Positions 53,922 through 57,483 of a stretch of DNA of 57,483 bases are shown here, piece after piece. The number at the start of each line of letters is the position of its first letter. The stretch's first letter is position 1. The position numbers were made by a program, and so were the translations under genes. The stretch spans positions 1-57,483 of the forward strand of contig JAUWBD010000005.1 in the NCBI GenBank assembly GCA_030605125.1. The letters run 5' to 3'. This DNA is from Verrucomicrobiota bacterium (GTDB taxonomy: Bacteria > Verrucomicrobiota > Verrucomicrobiia > Opitutales > Opitutaceae). The notes under the pieces are model-generated. The model was given only the letters and a program-made list of their open reading frames with translations. It had not been told where the DNA came from and searched no databases.

Positions 53922-54944
53922 GACGGCCCCGCGGTCGGGCAGGGTGGGGCCGTCGCGCCAGACGCCTTCGATCAGGACGGTGCGAGGCACCGAGGGGCTG
54001 CCGCGGCGGTTTTGGTTGATCTGCTCGACGAGCAGGTCCACCGCGGCCTCGCCGATCTGCTCGGGACGCTGGTCCACGGCGGCGATGTCGCCGCGCTCGG
54101 GTATCCAGTCGATGTGCACAAAGGCGACGTCCTCCGGCACGCGCAGCTTTTCCTCGCGCAGCCATTCGAGCGCCATGATGTCGGCGGAGACGACGACCTC
54201 GGGCCGCGTTTTTCGGAACCATTCGAGAAAGCTCTCGCGCGTGAAGGGATCGCCGACGAAGGGCGCGAGCTTGCGCACGGTCGGGTGCGTGGCCTGGAAG
54301 GAGAGAAAGCCGGCGAGCCAGATGTGGTTCACGCGGGCGTCGCTTCCCTTGGTGGTGGCGAGGCCGATGCGGCGGTAGCCGCGGGCCAGGCAGGCGTCGA
54401 GCGCGGTGAGGATGGTGTGGAACTGGTGGTTGGTGACGCGGTGCGTCGGCGCCTGTTTGAAGGTGTGGCCCAGCGCGACGGTGGCGAAGCGCGACCAGTC
54501 GAGGGCGAGCCTGGGGGCGCCGGAGGGAAGGGGCGCGATCAAGACGCCGGGGATGCCGCGCGCCTCGAGGATCTGCGTGAGGCGCGGCCCGGACAGCTCG
54601 GGATCGCGCGCCCAGTGGATCTCGACGCCGTAGCCGAGCGCCTCGGCGCGGCGGAGGGCGCCGGCGTGGTAGCGGTGAAAGACGGCCATCTTGTTCCAGC
54701 CGTCTCGCGTGGGAAAGGAGGTGAGGAAACCGAGGTTGAAGACGCGCCCGGTGCGGCGGTGGGCGCGCAGGCTGACCATGAGCGCGCTGACCATGGGGTT
54801 GGGCGTGTAGCCGAGCTCGGCGGCGGCCTTGAGCACCTTTTCCCGGATCTCCTCGGAGATGCGGCGGCTGCCGCGGAGCACGAGCGAGACGGTGACCTTC
54901 GAGACGCCGACTTTCTTCGCGATGGTTTCGAGCGTGACGGCCAT
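53919..54944 (-). CDS. LacI-family transcriptional regulator 2
   Basis: 341 aa. HTH MAVTLETIAKKVGVSKVTVSLVLRGSRRISEEIREKVL, hinge GYTPNPMVSALMVSL, sugar-binding domain closely related to LacI-1 and ending NQNRRGSPSVPRTVLIEGVWRDGPTLP. The recognition helix VSKVTVSLxLRG is nearly the same in both, so they should bind similar operators. The pair is tandem on the minus strand with the GPH transporter upstream. Confidence 0.94.
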   Translation of the reverse strand: MAVTLETIAKKVGVSKVTVSLVLRGSRRISEEIREKVLKAAAELGYTPNPMVSALMVSLRAHRRTGRVFNLGFLTSFPTRDGWNKMAVFHRYHAGALRRAEALGYGVEIHWARDPELSGPRLTQILEARGIPGVLIAPLPSGAPRLALDWSRFATVALGHTFKQAPTHRVTNHQFHTILTALDACLARGYRRIGLATTKGSDARVNHIWLAGFLSFQATHPTVRKLAPFVGDPFTRESFLEWFRKTRPEVVVSADIMALEWLREEKLRVPEDVAFVHIDWIPERGDIAAVDQRPEQIGEAAVDLLVEQINQNRRGSPSVPRTVLIEGVWRDGPTLPDRGAV

Positions 54945-55032
54945 GGGGCGGGGCGGGCGGAGTTGTCGCCGCTGGCGATCACTCTCGCAACAAAAAGGCG
55001 GACCGGCGAGGACCGCCCGCTCGAAAACGATC

Positions 55033-56466
55033 TCAGGTCCGGCCGCGGCGGCTCTCCAGCTCGGCGCGAATCGCGACCATGCGCGACTGCGTGAGCGGGT
55101 AGCGCAGGAGGAGCAGCACCGCGGGCACGAGGAAGAGCGTGGGCACGAGCGCGAAGCAGAGGCGCATGTTGTGAAAGGTTTCCGGGCTCTGGTCGGCGCG
55201 GCGCGCGACCTCGAAGCCGCACCAGGTGACGATGAGGCCGGCGACGCCGTAGGCGAGGGACACGCTGGCCTTGTTGATCCAGGAGAAGATCGAGTTGAAG
55301 CCGCCTTCGCGCCGGTCGCCGCGACGCAACTCCTCGGAGTCCACGACGTCGGCGAGCATCGAGGGGATGACGAGCCAGATGCCGGTGTAGCCGGGCGAGA
55401 GCATCACGCCGGTGACGAGCGCGAGCCAGGGGTGCTCGGGCGTGTAGGTGACCCAGGAGAGCCAGGTGGCGAGGAGGATGACGCCGGCCGAGCACATGAG
55501 CGTCTCACGTTTTCCGATGCGCCGGCAGAGCCATTGGAAAAGCGGGATGGTGACGATGCCGAGCGCCATCGCGGCGGTGCTTTCGTAGCCGCTGAGCTCG
55601 GCGGAAAACACGGTGTCGCCGCGGAGCGCGTAGTAGGTGCGCAGGTAGAACATCTGCCCCTGCACGAGGTTGATGCCGAAGCCGAAGAGCAGCGTGAAGA
55701 CCGCGAGCACGCGGAAGCCGGGATTCTGAAACGTGCGCCGAAAGGCGGGCCAGAACGGCTCCTTGGGCTGGCGGGCGACGAGCACGGCGTTGCGCTCCTT
55801 GACGAGGAAGGCGGGCAGCACGGCGAGCATCATGATGAGCAGGCCGAGCGCGAGGCCGATGATCCGCATGCCGTGGAGCGAGTCGGGCTGGCCGGTGACG
55901 GGATTGTGGAAAATCTCGAGCTGCGTGAGGCGCCACACCCAGCCGCCGAAGATGGTGGCGAGTTTGCTGAAGAAGGAGAAGTAGGCGGAGATGCTGGTGC
56001 GCTCGTTGGTGTCGGGCGACATCTCGGGCAGCATGCTCTGGTAGGGCATCACCCAGACGGTGAAGACGGCGTAGAAGAGCAGGCCGGTGCCGATGAGGTA
56101 GCCGACCTTGGCGGCCTGCGACCACTCGGGCTGGCCGAGCCAGAGAAGCGGAAACACGAGCCCGGTGAGGAGGCCGCCGACGAGCACGTAGGGGCGGCGG
56201 CGGCCCCAGCGCGAGCGGGTGTTGTCGGAGATCCAGCCCATGAGCGGGTCGAGGACCGCGTCCCAGAGGCGGAAGACGAGGAAGATCCAGCCGATGTGCG
56301 CGGGCGAGATGCCGAGCGCGTCCACGAAGATGGCGGCGCTGAGCCACTTCACCAGCGTGGTGCCGAAGAAGGTGGTCATGCCGGCCGCGCCGTAGGCTGA
56401 CTTGGTCCAGAAGGGGACGCGGTCTTCGGGGCGCGGGCGAGGGGCGGGAGCGGTGGCGGCGGACAC
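55033..56466 (-). CDS. MFS sugar:cation symporter of the GPH family
   Basis: 477 aa with about 12 membrane segments. Loop motifs fit the glycoside-pentoside-hexuronide family: DAVLDPLMGWISDNTRSRWGRRRPY (the D-x4-D...GRRRP motif), FYAVFTVWVMPYQSMLPEMSPDTNERTSISAYFSFFS, and LADVVDSEELRRGDRREGGFNSIFSW. It imports sugars or oligosaccharides released outside the cell, consistent with its place between LacI regulators and a GH5. Confidence 0.92.
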   Translation of the reverse strand: MSAATAPAPRPRPEDRVPFWTKSAYGAAGMTTFFGTTLVKWLSAAIFVDALGISPAHIGWIFLVFRLWDAVLDPLMGWISDNTRSRWGRRRPYVLVGGLLTGLVFPLLWLGQPEWSQAAKVGYLIGTGLLFYAVFTVWVMPYQSMLPEMSPDTNERTSISAYFSFFSKLATIFGGWVWRLTQLEIFHNPVTGQPDSLHGMRIIGLALGLLIMMLAVLPAFLVKERNAVLVARQPKEPFWPAFRRTFQNPGFRVLAVFTLLFGFGINLVQGQMFYLRTYYALRGDTVFSAELSGYESTAAMALGIVTIPLFQWLCRRIGKRETLMCSAGVILLATWLSWVTYTPEHPWLALVTGVMLSPGYTGIWLVIPSMLADVVDSEELRRGDRREGGFNSIFSWINKASVSLAYGVAGLIVTWCGFEVARRADQSPETFHNMRLCFALVPTLFLVPAVLLLLRYPLTQSRMVAIRAELESRRGRT

Positions 56467-56517
56467 GGGCGAGTTGGCCGGAAGGGCGGCGGGGCGAGGG
56501 GAGGCGGCGCGGGCGGA

Positions 56518-57483
56518 TCAGCGGCGCGTGGCGGGGAAGACGACCGGGCCGGAGGGATCGAGCGCGGCGGCGCGGCGGAACGAGTCGATCACGGCCTCGT
56601 CGGCGGAGAACACCTCGGCGTCGGTGCGCCAGGAGGACCATTTGCGCAGGATCGTCTCGTAGTCGTCCTTCTCGAAATCGGGGATGTTGTGGTCGTTGGC
56701 GCGGCGCGCCTCGTAGAGGCCCCACTGGCTGGCGGCGCGGGTCTTGTAGGCCCACTTCGCCCAGCCGATGCCGTGGCGGGTGAAGAGCTCCATGCGCGGT
56801 CCCCAAGCCTCGGGGCCGTCCTTGAAGCTGAATTCGCCGAGGTAGAAGGGCGCGTCGTATTGGTCGCGGCTGATGCGGGCGTTGCGCCCGAGGCGCTCCA
56901 CCCAGAAGCCGGCCTCGGTGCCGCCCTCGTCGAGGTAGCGCTTGTAGATATACCAGTGGTAGGCGAGGACGTAGTTGGTTTTCCCTACAGTGAGGTTGCC
57001 GACGTGGTAGTGCTCGGACCAGACGGAGAAGAACACGATGTGGTCGGGGTCCACGGAGCGAACGACGCGGTAGAGCTCGGAGACGAAATCGATGATGCCC
57101 TGGTCCCAGGACTTGGCCTTGTTGGTGCGGGCGGGTTCGTTGAGCAGATCGTAGCCGGCGACGGCCGCCTCGTGCCGGTAGTGGCGGGCGATCTCGCGCC
57201 AGAGCGACTTGGTCATGGTCTGGTAGCGGGCGGAATCCCAGAGGAGGGGGCCGCGGCGGTCGCCGGAGTGGTCGCGGCCGTTTTGCGAGCCGGGCGCGCC
57301 GTGCAGGTCGAGGATCGAATACATCCCGTGGCGCTTGGCGGCCTGCACGGCCTGGTCGATGCGGGAGAAGTCGATGGAGCCGTCGGGGCGGCGCTTGAAG
57401 GAGCCGTCCTCGTGCATGTGGTTTTGCCAGTGGATGGGGATGCGCACCGAGTTGAGGCCGGCGGCGGCCATGCGGGCGAAGTC
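56518..57483 (-). CDS. GH5 glycoside hydrolase (N-terminally truncated by window edge)
   Basis: The frame is open through the window edge, so at least the first part is missing. NSVRIPIHWQNH, YSILDLHGAPGSQNGRDHSGDR, GYDLLNEPAR (acid/base Glu), YVLAYHWYIYK and FYLGEFSF (nucleophile Glu) fit GH5, of the exo-glucanase or mannanase-like branch rather than that of paralogues 1 and 2. The stop at 56518 is 51 bp before the GPH gene on the same strand, suggesting co-transcription. Confidence 0.9.
   Translation of the reverse strand, partial: DFARMAAAGLNSVRIPIHWQNHMHEDGSFKRRPDGSIDFSRIDQAVQAAKRHGMYSILDLHGAPGSQNGRDHSGDRRGPLLWDSARYQTMTKSLWREIARHYRHEAAVAGYDLLNEPARTNKAKSWDQGIIDFVSELYRVVRSVDPDHIVFFSVWSEHYHVGNLTVGKTNYVLAYHWYIYKRYLDEGGTEAGFWVERLGRNARISRDQYDAPFYLGEFSFKDGPEAWGPRMELFTRHGIGWAKWAYKTRAASQWGLYEARRANDHNIPDFEKDDYETILRKWSSWRTDAEVFSADEAVIDSFRRAAALDPSGPVVFPATRR

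Noticed and set aside
54829-56400. Long plus-strand frame opposite the GPH transporter
   Set aside because: Composition is repetitive Glu/Gly/Ala/Val; the transporter on the other strand has all family motifs.

Overview
The window looks like a chromosomal segment of a GC-rich bacterium of the Verrucomicrobiota, most likely Opitutaceae-like. That placement is an inference from gene content and style: a prepilin-like protein ending in the H-x(n)-DG motif common in PVC bacteria, paired LacI regulators with a GPH sugar transporter and GH5/GH10/GH42 enzymes, an EpsI-family protein, and many small palindromic repeats and 'accacagat'-type repeats between genes. No phage, insertion sequence, CRISPR array or rRNA was seen.

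Layout. (1) 1-3.4 kb: end of a type II secretion operon (GspK partial, GspL-like, GspM-like) and a DUF3574 lipoprotein. (2) 3.4-5.4 kb: a secreted Ala/Lys/Glu-rich coiled-coil protein, a shared terminator, tatA on the minus strand, tRNA-Gly(TCC), and a GbsR/MarR-like regulator. (3) 5.7-24 kb: a surface-polysaccharide locus, almost all plus strand and tightly packed. It holds glycosyltransferases, two methyltransferases, a flippase, a polymerase, two nucleotide-sugar epimerases, and one minus-strand acyltransferase broken by a single amber codon. Much of it is visibly more AT-rich than its flanks. (4) 24.3-40 kb: an amidotransferase, an orphan 4-helix-bundle sensor, a WecA-like initiating transferase, an acyl module (ACP, AMP ligase, SDR), a PglD-like acetyltransferase, EpsI, a DUF4838 protein, a PglE-like aminotransferase, a PglC-like phosphoglycosyltransferase, a PglF/WbpM-like dehydratase and a WecG/TagA transferase. 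Together 31.1-38.9 kb could make and prime a bacillosamine-type diamino sugar, with the acyl module possibly supplying an N-acyl group. (5) 40.4-57.5 kb: a plant-glycan utilisation locus with a Gfo/Idh oxidoreductase, GH42, an AraC regulator, a prepilin-like protein, two tandem secreted GH5 enzymes, a secreted unknown, GH10, two tandem LacI regulators, a GPH transporter and a third GH5 cut by the window edge.

The most useful new observations are: five near-identical LacI-type operator candidates (TAACGVGTDA) placed only in gaps of the glycan-utilisation locus, two of them exactly 112 bp before the two GH5 starts; a dispersed two-hairpin repeat family whose stems vary in a compensated way, with one copy translated inside a gene; the amber-interrupted acyltransferase; a complete PglF-E-D-C-like set next to an acyl module; and 102-bp direct repeats with inverted ends. 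Functions are read from motifs and gene order only; no database search was run.
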